Shown: positions 1-11,426 of the stretch, piece after piece
How positions within the stretch are numbered: position 1 is the stretch's first letter
How the letters are laid out: each line of letters opens with the position of its first letter
Assembly (NCBI RefSeq): GCF_030272615.1
Contig: NC_081412.1
Coordinates: 102,600,796-102,664,795 of the forward strand
Direction of reading: 5' to 3'
DNA from: Cryptomeria japonica
Lineage: Eukaryota; Streptophyta; Pinopsida; Cupressales; Cupressaceae
Length of the DNA stretch: 64,000 nt
Program-made: the position numbers and the translations under genes
Notes under the pieces: generated by a model
Seen by the model: the letters and a program-made list of their open reading frames with translations, nothing else
What the model was told of the DNA's origin: nothing
Databases searched by the model: none

Positions 1-750
1 TTGATTAGAAGCTTATACCCTATTAGGAGTAACCTCGGTGGAGGATTTCAGAATCCAAACTAATGGATCACCCTGTTAAAGGATTTATACATTTAAGCTT
101 GTTAGAGCTTACATGGTTAGGGGATTTGATTCTACTATAATGGTTAGAAAACAACAAGAATGGTTGATTTGTTCTGTATAGCACAATACTTGCTTGATCA
201 GATCCTTCTAAGCATATTCAACACCGCTCTTCTGCATATTCTGCAGCTTAACTTCTCACAACATAACACTTTCACTTATCTTATATCACACATAACATAA
301 TTCACCGTGATGTCAAAATATAGACCTTATAATTTCATGTTGGCCTTAAGAAATCATAACACAATTTCCTAGGTACGGTGTATCTGGACAAGTAACCATA
401 ACTCATCACAAAAATTGCCGCCAAGCAGTCGGTGCTAGTAACTCATGACAAAAATCAACAAATACCAGTTGGAATAATTAATACCGATTTGAATAAAATA
501 TATGAACCGTTGTCCTTGAATCTTCGCTTGATCTCCATCTTGATCTTCATCATGATGTCAACTTAGTATAACCACGGGTTGTCTCTTATGCATATACCAG
601 TTAACACAGAGTACCAGTTAGAGATTAACCACTAAGTATATCGGTTGACAATGTAAACAATTGAAGTTACACTAGTAGTCAAATATAATCATATGTGTGT
701 GAGAGTATTTCATCAATGACAACAAATGATGAATCATCATCAAGCCAATA
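1..750 (-). repeat. Partial LTR at the window edge
   Basis: The segment has the texture of the other LTRs here read on the minus strand: short degenerate units of the type TATTAGGAGTAACC and TGTTAAAGGATT, also seen in the element F LTR and the solo LTR. It ends CATCAAGCCAATA, the same 13 bases that end the F LTR at 45690, so in LTR orientation both begin TATTGG rather than the usual TGTTGG. No polypurine tract follows at 751, so this is either a solo LTR or the outer end of an element lying left of the window. It is related to the F LTR but not a close copy. Confidence 0.55.
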
Positions 751-2440
751 GTCATAAGCTCCAATGACAAAATAGTATAGAATCAACAATGCTCACGTGC
801 CTACATTATCTTTATGCAAAGTTTGAATTTCATTGGTTTAACCTCATGCACCCCAAATAGAGAGAAACCATATAGTGAGAACTTCTTCAACAGAGGGCAA
901 CACTACTAGAAAGTGTAGAGAATAAATCACTTTGTAAAAGGAAATTAAGAAAAGCTCCTAAGCACCATTTATGCCCTCTCACAATCTAGATATCATTTCA
1001 AGAATCTCTCCTTACTCAGATCAAGAAAATAGAGACAATAAACATTCTCTATCACATGCCCAAAACCAGAAATAGCTTCAAGATAATGAAACTCCCTTCC
1101 AATGCTTAGACCAAAGAAAACTCTTTACTTGGCTCCCAAAAGACAGAGAAAATGCACTCTCAATAATGATAAAAAAATACACTGCTCTCATATGCAATAT
1201 GAAATGGTTTCTGAAAAAAAAATTGGACTATACCCTCCTCTCATTGCAGTTTGTAAAAAAAATAAAAATGATGACTTTCTCTAGTCAAAAATATGAAATG
1301 GTTTGAAGAAATATATCACTCCTCCAAACTATAAACAAATCCTCCATTTTATCTTTTAAAACCCAACAAAAATATTAAATATCTTCCCCCATTTTCGCTC
1401 CACTCTCTTTATATTATTTGGCTTCATTATGGCTTTCATGCTGATAGTGGGTGGTGGAGAACTTGTTCTCTTGTAAGAAAGGTCACAAGTTCAAATCTCA
1501 CAAGGGGGTAGGGTATGTGCACCTCATTTGTAGTGCAATTAGGTGTCTCTTGCAAGGAGTACGAGGTAGTTCCATGTTGCTCTAACCCATCTATAAACCA
1601 TAGACAAATTACATCGTGGACTATAAAAAAACTCCTTTCCTTTCCTATCCCTAAGTTAATCATCTTTTCAATTTTGTAAGGAGTATGATCCACATAGACC
1701 ATGGATATAGAAATCAAAAGCATATGATGTCAATATCTACGGTACTTTTAAAAAACATTTAAAATAGGTGTCACATAGTGATAAGTACTTGCCTTTCATT
1801 GCAAATGTAATGCAAAATGTGATAATATTCTAGTTTCAATAAATTTATTATAATTATTAAATATATTTTAGTTAAATGCAAAATTATATAGTTATTATTT
1901 TGATTTTATTTATATAATTATAATTATAACAATAAATAAATTTATTTTACTTAAATAATTATAAATAATTTTTAATCTTAATCTTCATTTTATTTTTAAT
2001 TAATTTTCAATTGAACATAATATAAAAAAAATTAAAAATTAAATAAATAAATAAATTTAATTTATTTAAATAATTATAATCAATTTTAATTGTAATTAAT
2101 TTTGTGTATTTAAATTAACAATTGTTCTAATCTGTAATAAATATAAATCCATAAATATATGTTTAAAATCATATTTCATAAAAAATATTTTTTTTAATTA
2201 AAATATTAAATATTTGTTATTTAATTATATATTTATTTTACATGAAAATTATATCATAATAATATTTATTATTTTGTATTATATAATTAGGTCAAGAGGC
2301 ATATTAATACTCACATAATGGATTGATATATATCTGCAATTAAAACCCCCTTATGATTAAAATTGACACCCATCATAATTAGAACTAGTTTTAATATTAC
2401 TTAAATAAAAATAATTTAAATAACTTTAAATAACCTAAAT
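751..2440. other. AT-rich intergenic DNA
   Basis: No recognisable gene. The first part has ordinary composition; from about 1740 the sequence is very AT-rich, made of short AATTAAATAAAT-like runs. Short reading frames at 1102-1284 (plus) and 1436-1723 (minus) have low-complexity translations without family features. A possible SINE at about 1435-1640 is listed separately. Confidence 0.5.
1435..1640 (+). repeat. Possible tRNA-derived SINE
   Basis: A region like an RNA polymerase III promoter is visible: an A-box-like TAGTGGGTGGTGG at 1445-1457 and a B-box-like AGTTCAAATCT at 1488-1498, about 30 bp apart, as in tRNA-derived SINE heads. Between them lies ACTTGTTCTCTTGTAAG, a tRNA-arm-like stretch. 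The right end and any target duplication are not clear. It could be a tRNA relic or chance similarity. Confidence 0.3.
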
Positions 2441-2950
2441 TAAAATAGATTGCACATGTAGTATTGTAACAAGTTACAATCAATTTAATATTCAATGGTA
2501 ATAATAAAAATTAAATAAAAAATTAAATTTTAATAATTTTAATCTAGTCAACCGATTATAATAAGAGTTCTCAATTTAAATATTCAAAATTTTCATTATA
2601 GACTATAATTAGAAATCAAGAAAATATATATTAGATTTTATTTCAAATTAATTTAAAGAAAATTAAATTAAATCTCTCTCTATATAAATAGAAATCAATA
2701 AAATATTTACTAGATTTTATTTCAAATTAATTTAAATAAAATAAAATAATAAATTAAATTAAATAATTAAAATTAATTAAAATTAAATTAAATAACTGAA
2801 ATGAAATAGCTTTAATAAAATTAAATAGTTTAAATCACAGTAAATAAATTAAATAACTTACATTCAATAATTAAATTCAATTCAATTCAATTACTTAAAT
2901 GAAAATAAATTTAATAACTTAATTTCAAATAAATTAAATTATATTAAAAT
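2441..2950. repeat. AT-rich repeat unit, first copy
   Basis: An AT-rich segment that recurs at 4720-5025 and, shorter, at 5026-5160. Shared landmarks are TGTAGTATTG (2457 and 4717), a run like GTCAACCGATTATAATAAG near 2557 and 4757, and the AAATAGAAATCAATAAAATA block near 2688, 4838 and 5084. The copies are diverged. The first copy carries an uninterrupted version of the LINE insertion site. Confidence 0.55.
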
Positions 2951-3040
2951 AAATTGCATGTGTGACCCGTTCATGGGTTGGGAAGGGTTAATCCTTGTCT
3001 CAAAGGTAATGAGGAATCAAGTGAGGTGTGGATGGTGTCG

Positions 3041-3499
3041 GAGAAAGGATGGATAAAAATCAATTTTGATGGAGCTACTCGGGGAAACCCAAGGACTTCA
3101 GGTGCAGGGTGTGTAGCATGTGACGAGAATGGAAAGTGATCTTCAAAGGGGCTCAAAAATTGCAATATGGTACAAATAATGAGGCTAAGGTGCAAGCTGC
3201 ATTGTTGGGGTTAGAATTAGCTAACAACATGAAAGTCTCGAAGGTTCATCTTGAAGGGGACTCAAAAATTGTAGTGGAATCAATTGTGAAGGGGGCCTCA
3301 CCCAGCTAGAGAATTAACAAGCTTATTTTGATTATTTATTCGAAGCTTCTATCCTTCCAAGACTTTAGGATATCCCACATTAGGAGAGCAAGAAATGGGG
3401 TGGTGGACTTGTTGTCAAATGTGGCCTGTGAGTTGGACAGGTTTTCCACAAAATGGTGGGGTGGTGATGGTACAAGCATGCATTGGCCATCTTAATGAA
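3041..3499 (+). pseudogene. LINE ORF2 C-terminal RNase H-like domain (broken)
   Basis: Translation gives the RVT_3-type RNase H fold in order: WIKINFDGATRGNP (first catalytic Asp, near 3051-3092), NNEAKVQAALLGLELA (catalytic Glu), HLEGDSKIVVESI (second Asp) and, near the end, HIRRARNGVVDLLSN (final His/Asp region). All acidic active-site positions are still visible. One base is missing just after the DENGK segment near 3134, shifting the frame, and a stop follows ASPS near 3308. The domain normally closes a LINE polyprotein, removing RNA from RNA-DNA hybrids. Nothing upstream encodes the rest of ORF2, so this copy was dead on arrival. Confidence 0.7.
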
Positions 3500-4706
3500 T
3501 TTGAAATTGAGTTATCAAGGTGATAAGAATTTATTCATCCACCAGATGCCATGAATGCTTATGTGGTGCAATCAAGTGACCATTGATGGCCATTTTAGCT
3601 TGCATGTTTTTGACAAAATGCCTTAAATGTAATGTTTGGAGTTGGTGGGCAATAGGGCAGTGGGAAGAGAGGGACAAGTCAGAATTACAAGTTGAGCGAG
3701 CATTTACTTGCACTCACTACCTGAAAAATTGGTTATTCTTTCCTTGTTGCAATTGTGTTGGTAGAGTGAGGAGAGGGAAAGATAGAGTTGCATAGCGGTC
3801 ATGGAAGCAAATTTCACGCTTTAAAACCAAAAAGCAACTGTGCCCATTTTTGAGAGGTCATAGAGAGAAGACTCTATGGGATATTCCTTTTCTAAGATGA
3901 GCATTTGATTAAGTGCGTCTATTTAATTCTGGGGAAGGTCTTTGGCAATCTCAGACATTGTTACCTCACAAATATGGATGTTTATTCGATGATTATGGCA
4001 TGGGGGTTGGAGCTTGGTGAGTTAGTGGAGGTGATAAAGAAGGTGATGGAGTCACTTGTGCATGGTGACTACCTGTTAGGCATGGACTCCATAATAGAAT
4101 AGGCAATTCCGGGTGTAGGGATCAATGTCAGTGAGGGAATGGAATTTATGCCGCATGAACGCTTCAAGAAACATTTAGCCTTCATCTGATGGCCAGAGGA
4201 TTATGGTAGAGCTCATTGTAAGGAAGAAGTGAAACGTGGATGGGAAGGATTGAAAATAGTGGTGCAAATTAAGGAATTGGATGACATTTTTCAAGATGCC
4301 AAGAGGGAACCCAAAATTGAGGAAGGCTAAGTGCTTTGTCCATGCAAGAAGACGAGCCTGCGAGAGATTTCAAATAATGAAAGGGAAGGGAGCTCGCAGG
4401 GTGTATGAACTGTCATCTTTCCTCTTTCCTTTTTCAATTCTCTTTAACTATTAATGGTTGTTCTATTAATTTGGTATAATTTTAAACTTGTTGGTTGGTC
4501 TACTGGATTTAATCTTTTGGTAAATGGATACTGTGAAATGTTTTGCATCTACATGTGGATGATAGGTAGTTTTGGGGTTGTTAGTAGTTGAATTTTTTCG
4601 GGGTTGAGATGTTTCGGGATGTTTTGGGGATTGACAGCTAGAAAATCTATGTATCTACTTTCTTCTATTTCTAAATAAAAAACTATTATTATCGAGCAAA
4701 AACAAA
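3500..4706 (+). other. 3' part of the LINE
   Basis: About 1.2 kb between the RNase H domain and the A-rich tail. Several short open frames occur (3583-3795, 3905-4102); the second gives a 65-residue acidic peptide I do not recognise. A fragment reading HVFDKMP then KCNVWSW is faintly like a pentatricopeptide motif but is too short and shifted to call. Long 3' untranslated regions are common in plant LINEs, so no gene is claimed. Confidence 0.4.
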
Positions 4707-4719
4707 AAATTGCATGTGT

Positions 4720-5160
4720 AGTATTGGAATAGAAATACTATAAATAACCTTAATCTGGTCAACCAATTATAATAAGAGTTCTTAAATTAAATATTTAAAA
4801 TTTTCATTATATTACTCTATATATATAAATAGAAACCAATAAAATATATACTATATTTTATTTAAATTAACGTAAATAAAATAAAATAAAATAATATTTT
4901 AAATTAAATAATTTAAATTAAATTTAAACTAAATCAAAGTAAATAACTTTAAGGAAATTAATAGTTTAAATCAAACTAAATAAATTAAATACCTTACATT
5001 AAAATAAATAAATAAAATGAAAAATAAGTTATAATAAGAGTTCTCAAATTAAATATTTAAGAAAATTACTCTATATATATAAATAGAAATCAATAAAATA
5101 TATACTAGAATTTATTTAAATTAATGTAAATTAAATTAAATTAAACAATTAAAATTAAAC
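4720..5160. repeat. AT-rich repeat unit, second and third copies
   Basis: Two further diverged copies of the AT-rich unit at 2441-2950, at 4720-5025 and 5026-5160. Both contain CTCTATATATATAAATAGAAA followed by an AATAAAATATATACTA block. The tandem layout shows the LINE landed inside a pre-existing local repeat. Confidence 0.5.
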
Positions 5161-5408
5161 AAAATAATTAAATTTTTAATTTCTATTAAAATACAAGTCT
5201 AATTTTACCAAGAGAACGAGCTTATAAAATTTTCTACTTTAATCGACTTTCGTCAATTTTCATTATTTCTTTTTTCGAAAATTGCAAAATAGGATTTCTT
5301 TGACATTTATTTTATTATTTTTTATGTTGTATAAGGATTATAAAATTTCTTCATGAAGCCAAACTTTTCTATTAAATAACATTTTCTCCTCATTATGATG
5401 ATGTAGAA
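5161..5408. other. AT-rich spacer before the RPA70 pseudogene
   Basis: AT-rich sequence leading into the replication protein A pseudogene. Some of it could be degraded upstream coding sequence (a short frame at 5330-5408 has no recognisable motif). Nothing else can be supported. Confidence 0.3.
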
Positions 5409-5733
5409 ATGAATCCTACCAACAATCCATATGATTCCCCGATTGTTGCAAGAAATTAAGCTTCTACAAGAATAATTCCTAATGCAGCATTGAATCTGTT
5501 CCAAAACAGATGTACAATAAAGCCAAGAGTCACTAGAAATGGTCCATTTCATCATTTTAATAGTGCAAGAGGAGATGGAAAAGTTTTTAGTTTCGACTTG
5601 GTTGATTTTGATGGTGGTGAAATACGAGTAACATGCTCTAATGCTATTGCATAATAGTTTTATGATTGTATAGACATTGGGAGAGTGTTTAGAATCTTAA
5701 AAGGGAGGCTCAAACCTGGACAAAAGAATTTCA
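5409..5733 (+). pseudogene. Replication protein A 70-kDa subunit, first fragment
   Basis: The frame from 5409 reads like the linker and start of DNA-binding domain A of plant RPA70, the large subunit of the heterotrimer that coats single-stranded DNA in replication and repair. Diagnostic stretches are RIIPNAALNLFQN, ARGDGKVFSFDLVDFDGGE, IRVTCSNAIA, FYDCIDIGRVFRI and LKPGQKNF. In-frame stops lie at 5457-5459 and 5652-5657; no frameshift is seen. The fragment ends exactly at element C and resumes in the same frame at 44300. It could be a decayed host gene, an intronless retrocopy, or an RPA-like gene of a Helitron, since plant Helitrons carry such genes. The RPA assignment is firm; its origin is open. 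Confidence 0.8.
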
Positions 5734-6276
5734 TGTTAGGATAACTGATGGACAACTAAGAGGTGGGGGGGTGAATCAGTTGTCAACAGATTATATTAAT
5801 CAAACCACTTTATAACCTTTAACTGGATCACATAAGCAATGAATACCAGAATAGTAGAAACAGATACCGGTAAGCAATAAAACTTAAGAATAAAATGAGA
5901 ATTAACACAATGCAACCATACCACATAACACCATGATTTGTATGTGGAAAACCCGGTAAAGGGAAAAACCATGATGGGAAGCCTACCCATAGTCAGATGA
6001 TACTTCTCAAGAAAGTATGTGATACAATAAGGTGCTTGCACATGCAGGAAGGCACACTGCCTAGAGCGTACTGCTCATTACAAAAGAGTCTCACTGACTA
6101 CAGAGAGGTTATAACCACCTCAAGATAATTGGACAACAATCTATAAGAATGAACTGTCAGGGATAGCATCTACCATGCCTGATTACAGTCTCAATTAAGC
6201 TCAATGCCAAAGTCCTTTGACCTCTTACTTAAACCCAATTCAATCACCTATGATCAACCAAATCTCCTTCGCATAT
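5734..6276 (-). repeat. Element C left (3') LTR, outer half
   Basis: Matches the right LTR from 40685: both start TGTTAGGATAACTG, share GATTATATTAATCAAACCAC, and carry the block GGAAAACCCGGTAAAGGGAA. The LTR is interrupted at 6277 by element D, with CATAT (6272-6276) duplicated on the far side. Confidence 0.8.
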
Positions 6277-7397
6277 TGTGCTATCCTCAAATTCATCATT
6301 GCTAAATATGAAATAAGGAAAATCATGAATCCCTTAACTATCTAAGCAATTTGAACACAAACCAATGAAATAGATGCAAAATAGACTAAAATTAAACAAT
6401 ATAAAATTCCCTATTGTGCATCATGGCTTCCATTGTTCTTCTCCTCTTTGTGGTATGGTGGCTCTCAGATATCGCGTTGGCAACCTGCAAATGACACAAA
6501 GATTCAAAGTTCGTGATTGTTGAAAATGGAGATTGAATGCTCAATTTATAGATTATGGGAGAGGATTGATTGAAAGGTAGAACAGATTGATCAAGAGGTG
6601 GAACTCAGGTGAGCTCACATATTGATTGATAGTTGAAATACTGATTTGGAGGTGAAAAATAATAGATTGAATAGATTAAATGAGTTAACTAGTTGAGAAA
6701 AAGCTAACTGAAGGAAGAAAAAGAATGATTGGAGGATAATTGATTGATGACAAAGAAATCTTTATTTAGAAAAAGCTAACTTAAAGATGAAAATAGAGAT
6801 TGGAGAGATAAATGATTTAATTAATTAATTGATTGAATTAATTAATTTAGCATGTGCTTGTACTTTGACTTAGATTTTCAATTTAAATATTTGCATGAGA
6901 TTTATAAAAATAATTAAATTTATTTTAAATTCAATTTAGTATTTGAATATATCTAGAACTTGACTTTGATTTTTTAAATCATGCACATGTGATTGAAATT
7001 TCGAAGAAATTAGAAGAATTTGAAATTAAATGAAATTAAAATTTGGGGATTTGGAAATGGAATTGGAAGAATTAATTAGCTAATTAAATAATTTAAAGAA
7101 ACTATTTAATTATTTTAGAAATAAAATTTAATTAAATAATAAAGATTATTTAAATTAAAGGATTAAATCACAATTAATTAAATAATTAATATTTAGAAAA
7201 GGGCTAATGATTAATTGATTAGAGATAGAAATTGAAAAAAGAATTTATCTGAATAATAAAGATTATTTAAATTGGGGAATTAATCAGAATTAATTAAATA
7301 ATAAATATTTAATTAATATTAGAAAATGATTAAAATGATTAAATAATGATAGAATAAGAAATGGAATAATTATTAAGATGATGAGAAAATATGAAAT
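6277..7397 (-). repeat. Element D left LTR
   Basis: Matches 35229-36350 closely over about 1.1 kb, from TGTGCTAT through the AT-rich AATTAATTAAATAATAAA tract to GATGATGAG near 7380. The last part of the right LTR (about 36350-36448) has no clear counterpart here, so this copy has lost or replaced its first 100 bp in element orientation. Confidence 0.75.
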
Positions 7398-9430
7398 TAG
7401 ACATGATTGATCTCTCGAAAAAAGAAGAATGTGAGATGAAAGATAGAAGAATGGTTAGTTAATTAGAGATAGAGATAGGTGATGCGAAGATGATATTGAG
7501 ATAGAATATGAGAGAATGAACCTTAGAATGAAATAGAATAATGTTAGATGATAGAAAATGATTTAGAAAGAGATAATGAGAAAAGAATCAACAAACTAGC
7601 AATAAGCAAATGAGATGAAATGAGAATGATTGATTCATGAACCTATGTCATTATTTATTGCGCAATATATATTTATCATTGAGCCTTATTATTGAGCAAT
7701 GGAGCTTAGCACATCAAGGTAAGATCTCATTGAAGAAACAAACACGTAGAAAACAAGGAATGAACCCCTCCATTCTAGGAAATACACTAGGGGTCGAGGT
7801 ATGTGTGGCATTCACAAGCTGAATGCTCTTATCACAGACACCCACTAGAGAAATTTCCTTGGAACTTCATTGGTTCACACTACAAACGGCAAACAAAGAA
7901 AAAGATAATGCCCATCATGGCTCCTCTAGTCACTTGTGAAAATCCTTGAGTATCATAGGAACATAATTTATCGCCAAATGATAAAAGATAAAGACTGACC
8001 TAGACAAAATTCAGCAGCTATACTGACCTTGTGCCTTCGTTCTCAGTTGCTTAATGTGAAGGTTGATAATGTCTGATCTCAGAAAGTTGTGAACCCTGTT
8101 TAAGACTAACCTGTCTGATTTCAAGTGTATCCGCTTATGTTTAAGACAAGATAATGATCACTTGATATGGATATGATACGATTGATAAGACAGTTTGATC
8201 AGTTGATTGCAGATGTTTGTCTGGATAGTCGTATCCTTTGTTAATTTTGTGTGAAGCGTTTGTTGGATATATGCTAGGGTATTTACTTCTTGTGAGACAT
8301 TTTCTTCCAAGTTTTTTGATTGATTGATTTTTTATTTTTTAGTTCTTTTCCAAGATCTTTTTTCAATGTTTTCGGATTATGTGGATCGATATTTGAATGT
8401 TTTGGATTGATTTTTTTAGGACATTTTGTAGATATTTTTGGTATTTTTTGAAGGACGTTATATGAATGTTTTTAGCATTTTCACTCCTCTTTTTGAATGT
8501 TTTGGATTTTTTGAAGGATTTTCCAATGTTTTTGGATTTTATGTTTTCACATATTTGAATGTTTTTGATATTTTTGAAGCATGACCTACCATTCATTGAT
8601 AAAGATAAGACTAACTTGGACAAAATCCAATAGTCATACTGATCTATGTCATTGTTTTTATTTGTGTGATCATTGATAGGAATGTCTAGTTTGAGAGAGT
8701 GAATACCCCGTGTAAGACTAATTTATCTAGTTTTGAGTGTACCCATCCCTGTATAAGACATGTTGATGTTTGATAGAGTTTGATAGATAGATTGATTAAC
8801 AAGACATGTGATCAATTTGAATATAGACTTTGAGAGTTTGTCTATTGTTGATTTGATTTGATGAATGGTCTATGGTTTCTTGCTTTTATTTTTTAGTTTT
8901 TGATTTTTTGATTTTTAAGGGTTTTTTCAGGACATTTTATGAATTTAAATATTTTGTGTTTTCCCAATTTTTTTTGGTATTTTTTCAAGACTTTTTATAA
9001 TTTTAAGGATTTTTTCAGTTATGCCCCCAGTGTGTAGACCTGTATGACATGATGATCTACAGAATTCAAGTGGACATAATAAATTTTTGATATGACCTAT
9101 GTTAATGCAATATGCATGATGAAGATGCATTTCCTATTCGAACAAGGATGACTGTGTTTGTTTGGAATTTTGTAATACACCAATTGAAATGGAGGTACAA
9201 AACATTTAATATATAAGCAGTCAATCAATCTATAAGGTTCTTTGGAACATCCAAATTAACACACTTAGTGACTAGGATTTACAAATGGAGACACGGAAAA
9301 CTTCCCCATTGGTTCTTGAAACTTTGATCTTCTTTTGCCCATGTGTGTGCAAATGAGTTAATTCCTACTCTTCTGTTCACCAAAGATCCTTAGCATCCTA
9401 TATGACTAGCTACATGGATTATCCTAGCTT
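7398..9430 (-). other. Element D 3' internal region with tandem repeats
   Basis: No convincing coding sequence. A diverged tandem duplication is visible: 7983-8590 and 8599-9010 share openings of the kind AAAGATAA-GACT then ACAAAATCCAATAGTCATAC. Within it are short T-rich units such as TTTGAATGTTTTTGGA. A purine-rich tract (minus strand CACTGGGGGCAT, near 9023-9034) could be an old polypurine tract. The equivalent of this region is missing from internal copy 2. Confidence 0.45.
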
Positions 9431-10249
9431 CAAAACCATCCCGAATAGAGCCTCGCTGCCAGCAAGCTTTTAGAGCTCTGACGAGGTTATAGACTGTAAT
9501 TTCTTAAATATTGCTCCATTCCTAGTAGACGTTCATAGCCCTAATGGAGTTACTTGCATGTTCCCATAGTCAAGATTTTTGTCGCACTTGCATGCATGAT
9601 ATTTCAGTTATATATCATTGCTCTTTTGCCTTGAGATGAATATTTGGCATAGCTCTTTTTCTTTTTTATTTTCTTGCCTTGACTTTTTAAGTAATGAAAC
9701 CTACTTGGGTGTGACAATTATAGAAGTGCTGAAGTAGAATTTTAGATTTTTCACTAGTCATATGATCAACTAGGTATCTAGAATGAATTACAGATTTTCT
9801 TAATATGTTTGAGATATAACAATTGATAGATTTTGTGTAAACAAGTCTCAAATAGTGAAATCACTACCCACACATAAGTAAAGCATCGTCACAGGGTAAT
9901 GCTGAAAATGAATGACCTTAGGACCTCAAAGACTTCATGTTTGAATATCTATGAAAGGAGATGACCCTTGCTTCTCTTGAATACAAACAAATGACAAACT
10001 TGGATAGTTGTCTTGTTTTATTGATGCTACTATATGCCAATGCAGAAACTTATACGAATGTGATTTTTGAATACGATGGTGCTTGGAAACAAACTATATG
10101 CGATGTAGTGCTTTGAATAAAATGGTATGCAATGTGGAAAGTAAAACCTAAACTAACCCAACCCTTAGGTATAATATCGTTTAAGGTGCATGTTGTTCAT
10201 AGGGTCAAGGAGTTTTATGTAGATAATTCATTGGTCTTTGTTTGAAGAG

Positions 10250-10585
10250 TCAAATAAAGACGTCTTTTCCAATAGGATATAAGGACTCAGCTAAGTGTAC
10301 ACATTCAGTTTCTCCAATGTTGATTTCTTTAGTTTTTGGATTTTGTGGATCATTAGAGGGAAATCTAGCTCTAGAACCCGTGAATTCATCTATAACCTTA
10401 GCATTTTTAAACCAATCAAATTGTGGTAGATTCTCTTGCCCCCAATCTATCAAGTGTGTGTATATGAGGCCAATAGATTCTAGTTCCCAAGTTGTGACAT
10501 GAGCGGGTGTTATGTTTGTTTTTATTGATGCACTTGAAGAGGATGTTGAAACCATTTGGGTGTTGATTTCATTAGCTGGTGCCAT
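10250..10585 (-). pseudogene. Element D reading frame, copy 1 (unknown)
   Basis: A 111-residue minus-strand frame, MAPANEINTQMVSTSSSS onward, with YTHLIDWGQENLPQF and GSRARFPSNDPQNP. It is conserved as 23172-23552 in internal copy 2, where it runs 126 residues. Conservation between the copies may only reflect recent duplication. I recognise no family. Position and a polar, low-complexity N-terminus fit a Gag-like or accessory protein of element D. Confidence 0.4.
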
Positions 10586-10742
10586 GCTTGTTTATGTCAC
10601 CACATTGACATGTGATAATGGCTCACATACAATTGTTGACAAGTTACTCTATGTAGTATGATCTGGATTGGTGATTTCATTGATAAGAGGTTCATGAACA
10701 ACTTGTGTAGAGGGATTGGGATCACTAGGAGAAAAGGTAAAT

Positions 10743-11426
10743 TCATTGAGAGGGAATTTTGTGAGGGAAATGGAGCATTATGACATGGAGATGAAGGGAT
10801 GGAGGGATCTTGATCAGGATTTGGATAAATAATAGGATCTTGTTTAGGACATGAAGGTAAAGGTATACTTTGATCTTATCTTGGAAAGGGATTATTGGAG
10901 TTTGTTCTTTGCTCTTGATTTTGAATTGGATCATTGGATTTTGCACTTTTCTCTTGATTTTGAATTGGATAATTGGATTTTGCACTTTGCTCATTATTTT
11001 GAATTGGATCATTATGAATGGAAAGGATATCATGAGACTTGGAAATGCACTTTTCTCTTGAGATGGAAGGGGAACATTGTGAATGGAATACAAAAGGATG
11101 AGAGGATCATCATAAGATTCTTGGTCAGTGGGATCTTGATCAAAAATTGGGTAGGATGGAAGGGTTTGTTCTTGATTTTTATTTGTTGCAGGACTCGTTT
11201 CTTCTAATTTTAGATCATCCTCTTGACATGGGGAAGGAATTTGGAAATGCATGGGAGATTGTTGGAATTTTTCAACATTTTGACCTGATGAAGAAGGATT
11301 TTGAATGAGATCCTTTGAATCATGACTTGAATTAGATTGGATTTGTACAATGGATAGCCCTTGGAAGGTTGTGTTATTGGATAGAGATGGCATGGATTGG
11401 TCTTGTGTGACTTCAGGGGATGATGA
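10743..11426 (-). pseudogene. Element D Ser/Gln/Pro-rich frame, copy 1
   Basis: Minus-strand frame with a low-complexity translation: SLSNNTTFQGLSIVQIQS, SSSGQNVEKFQQSPMHFQIP, then Ile/Lys-rich IQFKIKSKVQNPMIQFKIK repeats. It is cut at its upstream end by element A. The counterpart in internal copy 2 lies at 23564-24388, split over two frames. It probably belongs with the Asn/Gln-rich region as one degraded protein. No catalytic motif is visible. Confidence 0.4.

Larger units (their letters stand above)
2964..4706 (+). mobile_element. 5'-truncated LINE (L1-type) insertion
   Basis: The 1,743-bp segment is flanked by a 13-bp direct repeat, AAATTGCATGTGT (2951-2963 and 4707-4719), although the A residues overlap the tail. 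Its right end is A-rich (GAGCAAAAACAAAA), as expected for target-primed reverse transcription. Its left part encodes the RNase H-like domain found at the C-terminus of many plant LINE ORF2 proteins. Endonuclease and reverse transcriptase are absent, so it is a 5' truncation. A related AT-rich repeat at about 2449-2470 has the same site without the insertion. Together the duplication, A-rich tail, domain and empty site make the call strong. Confidence 0.75.

Noticed and set aside
3531-3795. PPR-like fragment (HVFDKMP then KCNVWSW) in the LINE 3' part
   Set aside because: The two pieces are in different frames with a stop between them, and one partial motif is not enough for a repeat-protein gene. 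Chance similarity in a decayed LINE is more likely.
3905-4102. 65-residue frame in the LINE as a separate host gene
   Set aside because: It is short, has no recognisable motif, and lies within a defined insertion with target repeats.
5409-5733. RPA70 sequence as proof of a Helitron
   Set aside because: RPA-like genes do occur in plant Helitrons, but no Rep/helicase sequence or Helitron 3' hairpin with CTRR end is visible, so only the RPA pseudogene is claimed.
10851-11207. Plus-strand frames of 118 and 121 residues at 10851-11207 and 23837-24202
   Set aside because: They are antisense mirrors of the low-complexity minus-strand coding trace of element D, rich in repeated LDFELDHW units that simply reverse its IQFKIKSK repeats.
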